Positions 32,570 through 42,809 of a stretch of 64,000 bases of DNA are shown piece after piece. This DNA is from Omphiscola glabra. Its lineage: Eukaryota; Mollusca; Gastropoda; Lymnaeidae. The notes beneath the pieces were generated by a model, which saw nothing but the letters and a program-made list of their open reading frames with translations, was not told where the DNA came from and searched no databases. A program made the translations under genes and the position numbers. The stretch's first letter is position 1; the number at the start of each line of letters is the position of its first letter. Location: assembly GCA_964017045.1 (NCBI GenBank), contig OZ024806.1, forward strand, positions 24,840,003 to 24,904,002. Direction: 5' to 3'.

Positions 32570-32778
32570 CTAGAATCGCTCCTTAAGGTGGATCAAATGG
32601 TCCTCCAGGGTAAAAAGGAGGGCACACAGAATTTTTCTTAGAGGCAAACGAAAACTTTGAACGAAAGAGTTTATGTATAAAAAATAGAGTTTTTTATTAA
32701 TAAAAGTCAAGGGGTCGCGGAGGCACATACAATGTAAAATTGGGCCAAGATCCCAAAAAGGGTTGAGACTCACTGACT
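32570..32778. mobile_element. Possible hAT-like 3' end
   Basis: It ends aagggttgagactcactg, similar to hAT termini (GTTGAGAACCACTG style), after internal ggggtcgcgg. No matching 5' terminus or 8-bp duplication was identified. Confidence 0.3.
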
Positions 32779-33314
32779 GAGAGCAACCATCTCCGCTAAT
32801 GGGAACATGTCTGTGGCTAGAAAACGTAATTTAATCCCTACACCTTCAATACACCATTAACTGATTTTGTTGAGGGAGATGTGTATCTATATCCATAATA
32901 TCAATATCCAAAACCTAAATATAGCCCATGTCAAGTGCGCTCCCATTCATATCTGTATTTGGATCGAGGGGCGCACTCATGCGCTCCTAGTTATTTCTGT
33001 ATTTGGGTCGAGGAGGCGCACTCATGCCCGTCCCAAAATCAACTTACACATCTCCGGGGTAGCCATCTTCTTCTTAAGACTTATTGCGTTGGACACGCGC
33101 AATCACTCAGTCACGTGATTTCCTTTAAGTAAGCTGCATCATATTGGATTTTTTTAGGGTTAACCTTTTATGAGACGGGATAAATTGTAATCGATTACTT
33201 TTTTTTTAAACCTATTATGAGACGGGGTAAATTGTAATGGATTTCTTTTGGAATCATATTCGAACACGCAAACAAAATGTATTTAAAAAAATAATCAAAG
33301 TTATTTATATAGAT

Positions 33315-33420
33315 CAGCGGTTCTCAAGGGTGGGATTTAGGATGGCCCGGGGTGGTGTGTGGGGTAAATTCCCAAGGCGATTTAATGGGCCTCCGGATAA
33401 CGAAATGGTGAGCCCTTTAA
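33315..33420 (+). mobile_element. Possible hAT-like 5' end
   Basis: It begins cagcggttctcaagggtggg. The first ~13 bases match the SPIN/hAT terminus style but the following sequence differs from SPIN. The other end was not found. Confidence 0.35.
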
Positions 33421-33826
33421 TTATTTCAGAAAACAATTTTTGGTAAACAAAATGTAAGATATATTTCTAAATAGATAAAACCCTTCTTTAAGTTTCTCTA
33501 TTGGAAGAAAGGAGTCTTAAGTCAATATTCGCCAGCGTTAAGATAGTTATGTTCAGACACATTAATGAAAGGTCCTTTATCTTTCGGGCAATACAAATGG
33601 CTATCAATAAAAAGTATAGCCCAAATGGACAGCACCGCCAACCTCACCATCGTATGATATGTGAAGATTTTCCTTTCACTCCTCTTGTTACAGGCTGTTA
33701 TGTTAAAACAAGGGGAGGAGGTCTCCCCCGATATGCGTTGGTTTTATATGAGCAGAGGGGGGCGCATTTTCCGCCACATTAATCGATGATTTTCGGGGGT
33801 GGTGGTGGTGAAAATGTTGGTCCCCT

Positions 33827-34005
33827 CCGCGCGTCATTAAAAATAGCTTCGCCACTGCCTATATCTTCGCCACTGCCTATATCTTCGCCACTGCCTATAT
33901 CTTTGCCACTGCCTATATCTTCGCCACTGCCTATATCTTCGCAACTGCTTATATCTTCGCCACTGCCTTTAACTTCGCCACTGCCTATATCTTCGATTTC
34001 ATTAA
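33827..34005. repeat. 18-bp minisatellite built from a hAT terminus
   Basis: The unit cttcgccactgcctatat is repeated about nine times. The first copy is preceded by aaatag, giving tagcttcgccactg, which resembles the gctacgccactg end of the MITE at 5758-5948. The unit therefore looks like a MITE end plus its flank, amplified in tandem. Confidence 0.8.
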
Positions 34006-34324
34006 AGTTTAACTTAAATTCCAAATAAGCGCCACTTCTTATTTATTAATTGATACATCACTGAGAGCTTGAGGTAATAGATCGGTTTAGCCTAGGTCTT
34101 ATTTAAACCAGATCAGAGAAGGAAATTTACTCAGTTACAGCGACTGGTTTGTTCAGGGGTTCTCTCAGTTAGCTATTTTAAAGTTACTAAAGGCCTTCAC
34201 TGATGTAGTGTCCTTCAAAGACAACGCCTGGTTGTTAAAACCTGTAACCTAGTAGATCATCTCTGCTTTACGCTAAGCTATGTTCTATTTTCAATACGGC
34301 TAAGTTTACAAGCCTGTCTGAACT

Positions 34325-34488
34325 ATAAGTGAGAGAGAGACAGAGAGAGAGAGAGAGACAGAGAGAGAGAGAAACAGAGAGAGAGAGAGAGACAGAGAGA
34401 GAGAGAGACAGAGAGAGAGAGAGACAGAGAGAGAGAGAGACAGAGAGAGAGAGAAAGAGAGAGAGAGAAAAGAGAGAGAGAGAAGAGG
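34325..34488. repeat. GA-rich microsatellite
   Basis: gagagagacaga repeats of about 160 bp. Confidence 0.93.
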
Positions 34489-34534
34489 CTTTAACGTGTT
34501 AAGAGAATGAGACTAATTTACATGGTGATAATAT

Positions 34535-34785
34535 CATAGTTATTTCTATATTGCTAAAATATAAGTAATTATGCTTAAATGTTGATAATATCAAAGTAAT
34601 TAGTCCTAAATGTTGATAATATCAAAGTAATTAGTCCTAAATGTTGATAATATCAAAGTAATTAGGAAAAAATGTTGATAATATCAAAGTAATTAGTCCT
34701 AAAGGTTGATAATATCAAAGTAATTAGTCCTAAATGTTGATAATATGATAGTTACTTACATGTTAATAATATCAAAGTAATGTAA
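34535..34785. repeat. Minisatellite, ~31-bp unit x ~8
   Basis: Units contain gttgataatatcaaagtaat and tagtcctaaat. The inverted sub-motif gataatatc recurs in each. Confidence 0.88.
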
Positions 34786-34789
34786 ATGT

Positions 34790-35705
34790 TTCTATTATTG
34801 AATGTGATACACTACGTTATGTCTAATCGATATTAGGATCTTCTTTTCATGCAACTTGCAGATAGAGTGCTAAATACATTTTCTTACAACGAGGAAGTCT
34901 AGGTGTGTATAGAAAGAGTTCATTCGGCTTTAAAAAGATATTGATCGAAAGAGAGTGTTGAAGAAAGTGTATCAAGTTGGCTACAGAGTGAAACTTCATA
35001 TCGTCATGCTGCATTGTGGGAAATTGTTAGAAAGCGTCTTGTTGCATTTCCAATATTGGCTTTAATGGGGTAGTTCAACTTTGCGCAAAGCAAAAAATAA
35101 TAATAATTATAATAATAATGCAATAAAAGCAAGATTTCAGAACATGTTAATTTAAGACCCGGACACCCGAAAATGCCGAGTAAAAGATACGCAAAAATAC
35201 CCGGAGTCGGGAAATGAAACTAACCGGGTGCGAATGATCAGACAAAATACAAGAACAATTTTTAACATAATTTTGCGTGCATTGGTTTGAGGAAAATGAA
35301 AAACTACCATCAGCCATCGAACTGCAGCACTCATGCTTAAATCTCGCGGCTCCTCTCTCTATTAGACTTTTTGTTATTCTTATAGGTAAGAATGATGAGC
35401 TATCAATGTTATCGAATCTTCAAGTTTGACCCATTCGTTATCGTTACTGGCTTTAAACATTAGAATTTTTTCAATATTCCCCATTAGGTGCAGAACGTTT
35501 CTCGTTCAAGTTTCCTTCATTGTAATACCCACTCGTAAAAACATTCTGTATCACGTGGCTAGCTCTTACAACCCATGTGTGTCAAGTGGTCAAATATTTC
35601 TGGCACTTGAAATTTTTTAACATCTAAATGCACGCAAACAGTAAAATCACTATTCCTACTCAAAATAAACACCTTTCTATAAAACATATGCCGTAAAGCT
35701 AAACT
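34790..35705. other. Unique AT-rich DNA, no gene seen
   Basis: A short taataat tract lies near 35097-35120. No coding signature was found. Confidence 0.5.
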
Positions 35706-35707
35706 TA

Positions 35708-35918
35708 AAATGGTTACCAGGACACTTCAATACAACAGGACACTTCAATATAACAGGACACTTCAATATAACAGGACAATTCAATATACAGGACACTTCA
35801 ATATACCAGGATACAACAATATACAGGACACTTCAATATACCAGAAGACAACAATATACAGGCCACTACAATATACCAAGAGACAAAAATATACATGGAC
35901 ACCACAATATACCGGGTA
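35708..35918. repeat. Minisatellite, ~18-bp unit x ~11
   Basis: Units like aggacacttcaatataac. It directly adjoins the hAT-like element to its right. Confidence 0.85.
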
Positions 35919-35921
35919 GAG

Positions 35922-37297
35922 GACGACCGAATTTCGGTTTCGGCACCAAAATTTGCCACTTGATCACTTTCGCGTGAAACAGAAACGTTAATTTTCTTTT
36001 TTTTTCCTCTGTTTCGGCCGAAAGTGATTGAGGCTTTCGATCTTCTTTTAGAAGTCAGAATTTCACTCTGTCTGTATGTCAGCCGACAATCAAATATTCA
36101 TTACTGCTCGACGTCTTGTTGTTATCGTATGATATATGACTAATCCTCTGCGAACAATGCTCACACATGCATGATGACCTAATTGTCTTATATCTCAACA
36201 AAAAAAAATTCCGATTAGGCTTAAGCTTATGCAAAGGTTAACAGTATAATAATTATGCAGTAGCACGACTCTATTATCATACTAAATTTAGGTCAAAATT
36301 CATATAATTTTTAAAAAATCTGGATTAAATATAAAATAAGCCGATAAATGATAATTGCAAATAAACGAACAATTTAAATGTCGATCAATAAGAATGCGTA
36401 TTTTAGCGAAAATGAAATGTACGGTTTAGCCGAACAAATAGTTACTTAAAGATTTTGTCTGGATATTGTATGGTTTATACCAATTTAAAATGCATCGGCT
36501 AAGCTTTCAAGAGATACCAAATGTGTCTAGGTAGCGTTGTAATTATGTTATAAAAACAAAGGGCACTGAAAGGTCTATTTTGTAAAAAATTTGCCCCCAT
36601 CTGCACTCGAAATTTACTCTTACCATACTAATTTAAGAATAGATTTTAACAACTTTAAGTTTCTTTTTAATTGAAATGGTAAAAGCCAAAGAATTCATTA
36701 GATGTTTACCTATTAAAATTCCTGATAACCTTATTTTTTTAAAATTATAAATGTTGATACTTTCCCTTATCATTTTCCGACGTCCGAACGAGTTTCGAAA
36801 TATCTAAACCTTTCGGTTTTGGTTCACAGAACTTATGTCCGAACGAGTTTCCAAACGTCTAAATCTTTCGGTTTTGCTTCACAGAACTTATGTCCGAACG
36901 AGTTTCAAGATATCTAAATATTTCGGTTTTTGTTCACAGAACTTATGTCCGAACGAGTTTCGAAACATCTAAATCTTTCGGTTTTTGTTCACAGAACTTA
37001 TGTCCGAACGAGTTTCGAAATATCTAAATCTTTCGGTTTTGCTTCACAGAACTTATGTCCGAACGAGTTTCGAAACATCTAAATCTTTCGGTTTTGCTTC
37101 ACAGAACTTATGTCCGAACGAGTTTCGAAATATCTAAAACCTTTTGGTTTTTGTTCACAGAACTTATGTCCGAACGAGGTTAGAAATATCTAAATTTGAC
37201 GGTTTTGGTTTCAGACGCAAGACTCGTTAAGCTTTTAGTTTCGGTTTCAGCCGAAATTCATTTTATTACTTCAGGTTCGGTTTGGGCCGACATCAGA
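35922..37297. mobile_element. hAT-like element with TTTCGG subterminal motifs
   Basis: The left end has gaccgaatttcggtttcggc and gtttcggccgaaag. The right end has agtttcggtttcagccgaaa and ggttcggtttgggccgac. These roughly inverted TTTCGG/CCGAAA ends resemble a known hAT terminal style. The ~1.4-kb interior is AT-rich and non-coding in my reading and holds the 55-bp array. Exact ends and target duplication were not resolved. Confidence 0.45.
36778..37195. repeat. Tandem array, 55-bp unit x ~7.5
   Basis: Units contain tatgtccgaacgagtttcga and aatctttcggttttgcttca. gtcc repeats at 36782 and 36837, giving exactly 55 bp. It lies inside the putative hAT-like element and carries its tttcggttt motif. 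Confidence 0.92.
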
Positions 37298-37639
37298 AAA
37301 TTTTAAATGCATTACGCAGATATTTTCAACTAAATTACCCCTGAAAAACCAAAGTTATTTGTATATGTCCCTTATATGTATTTTTGTTTGCATTTATGTA
37401 ACTGTACATGAAGTATCATTTATGTGATTTGGTTTTTATCAAACCTAGTGCATGCAAAACCTAATAAACTAAAGATATATTGAAACCCCAAAAGCGTCAC
37501 AAGTTCAAAGCAATAGCTACACAATTAATCTCCACACTAAAACACGAAATGAATGAAAAAATCATATTTCATTTATCTCTCCTTGAAAAGCAGGAAAAAC
37601 TGATTTTTTTGGGGGGGTAGGATGGGAAAAGGAGGGGGG

Positions 37640-37770
37640 GGGGTGAACATTTGAAAGAATGCGTTGTCGTTGGCAACAAGTCTATGTGCTAAGTTTCAGT
37701 TGGAAGTGGGTCATTCAGGCTTCCGTTGATTTGGCCACAAATACACGAACAAAAGTGAAGTTAATGAAAA
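37640..37770 (+). mobile_element. Dispersed repeat family B, copy 1
   Basis: It is homologous to 41990-42165: both carry gaaagaa(t/c)g, tatgtg, ggaagtgggt and cacgaacaaaag...aagttaat in the same order and spacing. It is unclassified. I believe similar sequence is common in gastropod genomes, but that is recollection. Confidence 0.55.
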
Positions 37771-38244
37771 AAGATTTCAAAATAGAGCATAACCTTAAAG
37801 TTTCGCCTACATTCTGTTTGAATCCTTTGGCTGCACGGAATGCTCATTTACACCGATGTACTGTCTTTCTTTGGCCACATTGAGTGCTCATCTGCACTTC
37901 TGCACACTATGTGTTTGCGAACTGCATTTTAAGAAATGTAAAATTATTATTTACTCCTTTTGTCACTTCCCACTGTAAAGTTAGTATAAAGTCTTCTTTT
38001 ATGAAGATGGATTAATTGTGTTTTTAAATTCTACTCTTCAGTAATAAAAGTGTAATATTTAAAACACATCAACACAGTTCGTGGAGAAGATTTTCACGTG
38101 CAAAAGATGAACGTCCAAATGAAGTAACTATGTTTGTCCTATGATTTGTATCGTGAATAACTTAGTACCCAGCCTTTTGGGAGGCTTATACCCATGTGTA
38201 TACTTTTGGAGTATGAAGTCTCCTGGGGCCGGACATTTACCGTT

Positions 38245-38410
38245 GACCTAGATATGTGCGGAACTTTCATGGCGATGACCTGGATATGGGCGACACCTTC
38301 ATAGCGATGACCTAGTTATGAGCGACATTTTCATAGCGATGACCTAGATATGAGCGAAACTTTCATGGCGATGATATAGATATGTGCGACACATTCATAG
38401 CGTGGACCTA
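38245..38410. repeat. Minisatellite, ~32-bp unit x 5
   Basis: Units contain gcgatgacctagatatgagc and gacactttcata. Confidence 0.85.
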
Positions 38411-38514
38411 AGCCATTGCTCAATTAATGGAATCAGATTTTTGTTTTACACACACAAAAAAATAAAAATTTAATGTACATTTAATTCAACGTGTTTTCAT
38501 CATTTAGCTAAACT

Positions 38515-38590
38515 TTTGGATGTATGCACCCGAGTGTCCAAGGTAGATTATAATTTATGCACCCGAGTGTCCAAGGTAGATTATAACCTT
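38515..38590. repeat. 33-bp direct repeat x 2
   Basis: tgcacccgagtgtccaaggt plus agattataa occurs twice in tandem. Confidence 0.85.
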
Positions 38591-38599
38591 CATTCTTCA

Positions 38600-39050
38600 A
38601 TAAACCTTTAAATTAGCCATGGTACCCAACTGTACCTGCTTACATACCATTTGTAAATCAATTTACCTGCCTATATCTACCATCGTACCTCAACATACCA
38701 GCTAAAATGCTATTTGTACCTCATTTACTTGCTTATATACCATTTATACATCAATATACCTGGTTACATGCCATGTGTATATCAATATACCTGTTTAAAA
38801 CTACATTCTACGTCAATTTACAACATAACATACACCATCTTACGTCAATAAACCATCTTTTATATATACATCGTTACCTAAATATACCTGTTCAGATAAA
38901 TATTCACATTAATTTACCTGCTTACTACACCATCTTATCTCAATGTTCCTAATTAAATACACCATTGTACCTAAATATGCCGCCTTAAATACGCCAAATT
39001 AGTTTATTAGACCAGTTTACATACACACAATCAGACATGCTTTACAGATG
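38600..39050. repeat. Degenerate repeat, ~34-bp unit
   Basis: Motifs like ataccatttgtacctcaat and tacctgcttata recur with heavy divergence. Confidence 0.6.
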
Positions 39051-39469
39051 CCATTTTCACCTTAAGCGTTCTTGCCGTTATAATTTGCCTCAATAATTTA
39101 CCTTAAAACTATGAATTTCTTCAAATCCTATATTATCATCACTGTGGTGACAGCCAAATCTGGCCGACTGAGGGAACTTGTCTCCTGAGCCATTTAGTCT
39201 TTTTTTTAATTTTAGAGCACTACCAGGGCGGCACCCTATCCGTCCCCCCCCCCCCAACACACACACCCAATCACACAAACATTATATCCACGGTTTCAAC
39301 ACACGATATAAATTTCTCAGACTCCCTTGCCAGCTATATGACACCCACTAAATGGAGCACACAACGTTGCCCTAAATCTCAATTATCGAAGACTAATTTA
39401 ATGCTTAATCATGGGAACCTTTTTAAACAAATATTTTTTTCGATCAGCGTTGTTAAAATAAATAATCAT

Positions 39470-40060
39470 TAGCTAGGCATTGTTAGCATTAGCTAGGGCA
39501 TTTTCAGAATTAGCTAGGGCATTGTTAGCATTAGCTAGGGCATTGTTCGCATTGGCAAGGGCATTGTTAGTATTAGCTATTGTATTAATAGAATTATCTA
39601 GGGCATTTTCTAAATTAGCTAGGGCATTGCTAGCATTAGATAGGGCATTGTTAACATTGATAGGGCATTGTTAGCATTAGCTAGGGCATTGTTAAAATTA
39701 GCTATTGCATTAGTAGCATTTGCTATTTCCTTGTTAGCATTGGCTAGGTCTTTGTTAGAATTAAGTAGGCCATTGTTAGGATTGCCTTTGGCATTGTTAG
39801 CACAAGCTAGATCATTGTCAACAATAACTAGGGCATTGTTAGCATTAGCAAGGGCATTGTCAGGATTATATATGGCATTGTTAGCATTAGCTAGATCATG
39901 GTTAACAATAACTAGTGCATTGTTGGCATTAGGTAGGCCATTGTTAGGATTATCTATGGCATTGTTAGCATTAGCTAGATCATGGTTAACAATAACTGGC
40001 ACATGGTTGGCATTAGCAGGGGCATTGTTAGCATTTACTGTTAAAAATGGTAGCTTCAAC
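39470..40060. repeat. 21-bp minisatellite, open on both strands
   Basis: Units resemble attagctagggcattgttag. The 21-bp period encodes a heptad in each reading (ALLALAR on plus, NANNALA on minus), giving 141- and 229-codon frames. The symmetry on both strands and degenerate copies argue that they are repeat artefacts. Confidence 0.9.
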
Positions 40061-40109
40061 TTAAAATATGCAGAATATGAACCCTCTCTATAAATATTAA
40101 AAACGATGA

Positions 40110-40310
40110 TACTTATTTCAGCATCGGCTATAGAAATGTCATGAGTAGTGATACAAATGTCAGCATTGGCTATAGAGTTGTCATGAGCAGTGATACAAAT
40201 GTCAGCATTGGCTATAGCATTGTCATGAGCAGTAATGCAAATGTCAGAATTGGCTATAGAATTCATGGCATTAGTTATACAATTGATGATTGATAGCATT
40301 AGCTTCATGT
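40110..40310. repeat. Minisatellite, 42-bp unit x ~4.5
   Basis: Units contain gtcatgagcagtgatacaaat and gtcagcattggctatag. It is adjacent to and related in style to the 21-bp array, sharing ttggcta and ttagc motifs. Confidence 0.85.
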
Positions 40311-41985
40311 AGATTTGAAAGTATAAGGTATAGAATTTGTTGCATTATCTATAGAACCGCTAACATTAGCTACAGAATTTATAGCTGTATCTATAAAATC
40401 TAGAGTACAAGCTTCACAAATCATCGTTATAGTTCTAACCATAATAGAGCCAGAAATCAAAATGATAATAATTTCCTTTTAAATGGCATTAATACTTTAC
40501 ACACGGTAGTGGTCGATTAACGGGAAACAAAATATGCCAGACACTGTCTTTATTTCCTTTCTTTCGCTCACACATCAGTTTATAGCAGCAACATTCTTCA
40601 CCTACGACCTAACGTTGATAATATTTTTAAATCTTGAATTACATGTGCATTTACATAAGTAAAAAAAAAATTAAATAAATAATTAATTTTTGTTTCAGTT
40701 AAAAACTGAGATCAATCAGAATAATTTAATTCAAACTTCAAACAAAATAATAATAATGATTATATATATATATATATATATACAGACACCTTTTTAAATA
40801 TCAGTTTGAAGAAAAAAAAATTCAAATTATCATGATACTTATTAAAACATACCTGGGTCAAACACATGGGTGTATTTTTCTAATGGGTATTTTTAAAATA
40901 AACTAAAAAGAGAAATCAGCTGAATTCCGCTCATAATCACTCACCAAAGAAAAGATAACTCTTTTGGCATTATACCACCCCCGGCAAGGGGCTCCGCAAT
41001 GACGTTTCTAAACCACTGCTAAACAGCTGTATCCAAGCCCTCGCAATGCCGTCGTCCGTGGAGTGTCGCCGCCCGCTTTCGCCCTTTACTTTAACCCTAC
41101 ATCTCCCAGACGTCACTTGCGTGTTGGTTCGGTCGCTTCCGTTGAAGGGGTCTTTGAAGCGCGCGAGAAACTAATGAATAGTGATATAACAGCCAAGCAG
41201 AATTTTGTTATTTTGTTAAAAAAACAAATAATCGCATCATTCATTCCAATAAGATGGTCACCTGTATCAAGCTAAGTATATAAGAGCTGATCTGCTCGTC
41301 AATTTTGTGTACTGGAGTACAATTAAACACAGCGGGAAACAAAGGGCCTTTAAATTTTATTTCCATATCTGCGCTAAGTAACATTGTTTTAAACCAGGAT
41401 TTTATCAATTGATCAATTTTGGTTTTCCGGAATTATACACAAGAACATTTCGGATTTGCGATTGCTAACAAAATTTGTGTATTCAATCATAAAAGGGAAA
41501 TTAATATTTCCTATCACTTGTTTCCGTAATCCCAAAACAATATGTGGCAAAACTGATTCGCTTTTTACTAAATATGAGTGTATGCTAACTGCCAAGTTTC
41601 ACGTGCTGCATCTTAATGTATGTTGTAAAATATTATATTAATTATTCAGCATTTAAATTAAGAAATGTTCGTATACATCATTTTTAAAATGTAATATCGA
41701 GCAATGGAGTAAAGCAGTTTATAAGAATCCCAATAAATTACCCCGTCCCCCACACAAAGCTCGCAACCGCACACTTTTTCACGCCCCTGAACTATATTGA
41801 CATTCTAATTACCCACCAGTTTTGATATCACAGATTTATTTCACCAACTATTTCAGAAAAACAAAACAAAAAACGTAAAGCATCAAACGCACTTGCGAAA
41901 TTTTGAAAGGACTTTCATTAAGCGCAGAAATCGTGGACTTTATTTCGTGAAATCAGTGTTATCATATTTACTTCATGTACCTCTG
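40311..41985. other. AT-rich DNA with one GC-richer patch, no gene recognised
   Basis: A TA microsatellite lies at about 40761-40782. A GC-richer patch at 40975-41165 carries a 70-codon plus-strand frame with no domain I recognise. Nothing else stands out. Confidence 0.45.
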
Positions 41986-41989
41986 GAAC

Positions 41990-42165
41990 TATTAGAAAAA
42001 AATATTTTTGGGTGTTCTTGATGGGGATGAAAGTTCGAAAGAACGTGTGATCGCCGACGAGTATGTGTGCCAATTTACAGCTCGATATGTTGACGGGAAG
42101 TGGGTATATTTGCCACCCGAAGATTTTTCCAGCCATCCACGAACAAAAGCTAAGTTAATATAAAG
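41990..42165 (+). mobile_element. Dispersed repeat family B, copy 2
   Basis: Homologous to 37640-37770. One frame reads KERVIADEYVCQFTARYVDG and runs on to a stop at about 42161. Conservation of that frame cannot be claimed because copy 1 does not keep it. Confidence 0.55.
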
Positions 42166-42638
42166 GATTTAAAATTTTTAAAAACTGAAACTGGACTCTT
42201 AAAATGCCCTAGCCTGTGATGATTCTTTCTCTGGTGTAGGTTGTTTCTTAACCAAAAAAAAAAAAGTGGTCTGTGGTTGTGGATCTCCGAGCCATCTAAA
42301 AGTGTTTGACATTAAACACCATTCTGAGAAGTAGGTTTCGAACTTTTTTGGCCAGGTAATTTCGCAACAGATATTTTAAAAAATCACCCTCTTACGTGTA
42401 TCACTGTTTTCAAAGTGCACTGCTTTAGCATAACGCTTCTGTTGGGGGGATGAGTCCTTGCAATCAGGGTTTCTTTCAGGCATATTGGGGGTGGGGTGTG
42501 GGGGCACTGCCTACCTGGGAAAGTCAAGTGCCCCCCGCGGAGCAAAATGTGTACAACAATATAAAGATTATATAGTTTTTTGATTAAAAATTACTAAATT
42601 GTCTTTTTTTTTTTTAAATTTTAAAAAAGATAAGCATC

Positions 42639-42809
42639 TGGTGCCTTTACCTGCGCTGATTAGCAGCGGGGAGGCCTTCGGCCTCGGTTCGGCTTTAACG
42701 GTTACGAGGGGCCGGACCGGGGTTGGGGACGCCGCTCTTCGTGAGTGGCCGGCCAAAGAGCTTCGTGCTCAGTGCCGCTTCGGCCGATTACTTGTATGGT
42801 GCCTTTACC
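42639..42809. repeat. GC-rich hairpin cluster between 13-bp direct repeats
   Basis: tggtgcctttacc occurs at 42639-42651 and 42797-42809. Between them lie several consecutive perfect or near-perfect hairpins: cgctg-attag-cagcg, gaggcc-ttc-ggcctc, gccgctc-ttcgt-gagtggc (one G.T pair), tggccggcca and gagc-ttcgt-gctc. The block is far richer in GC than its flanks. It may be a foldback-type element, a structured RNA or a recombination product. Confidence 0.6.

Noticed and set aside
41990..42165. Coding exon reading KERVIADEYVCQFTARYVDG
   Set aside because: A homologous copy at 37640-37770 breaks the same frame, so a dispersed repeat is more likely than an exon.
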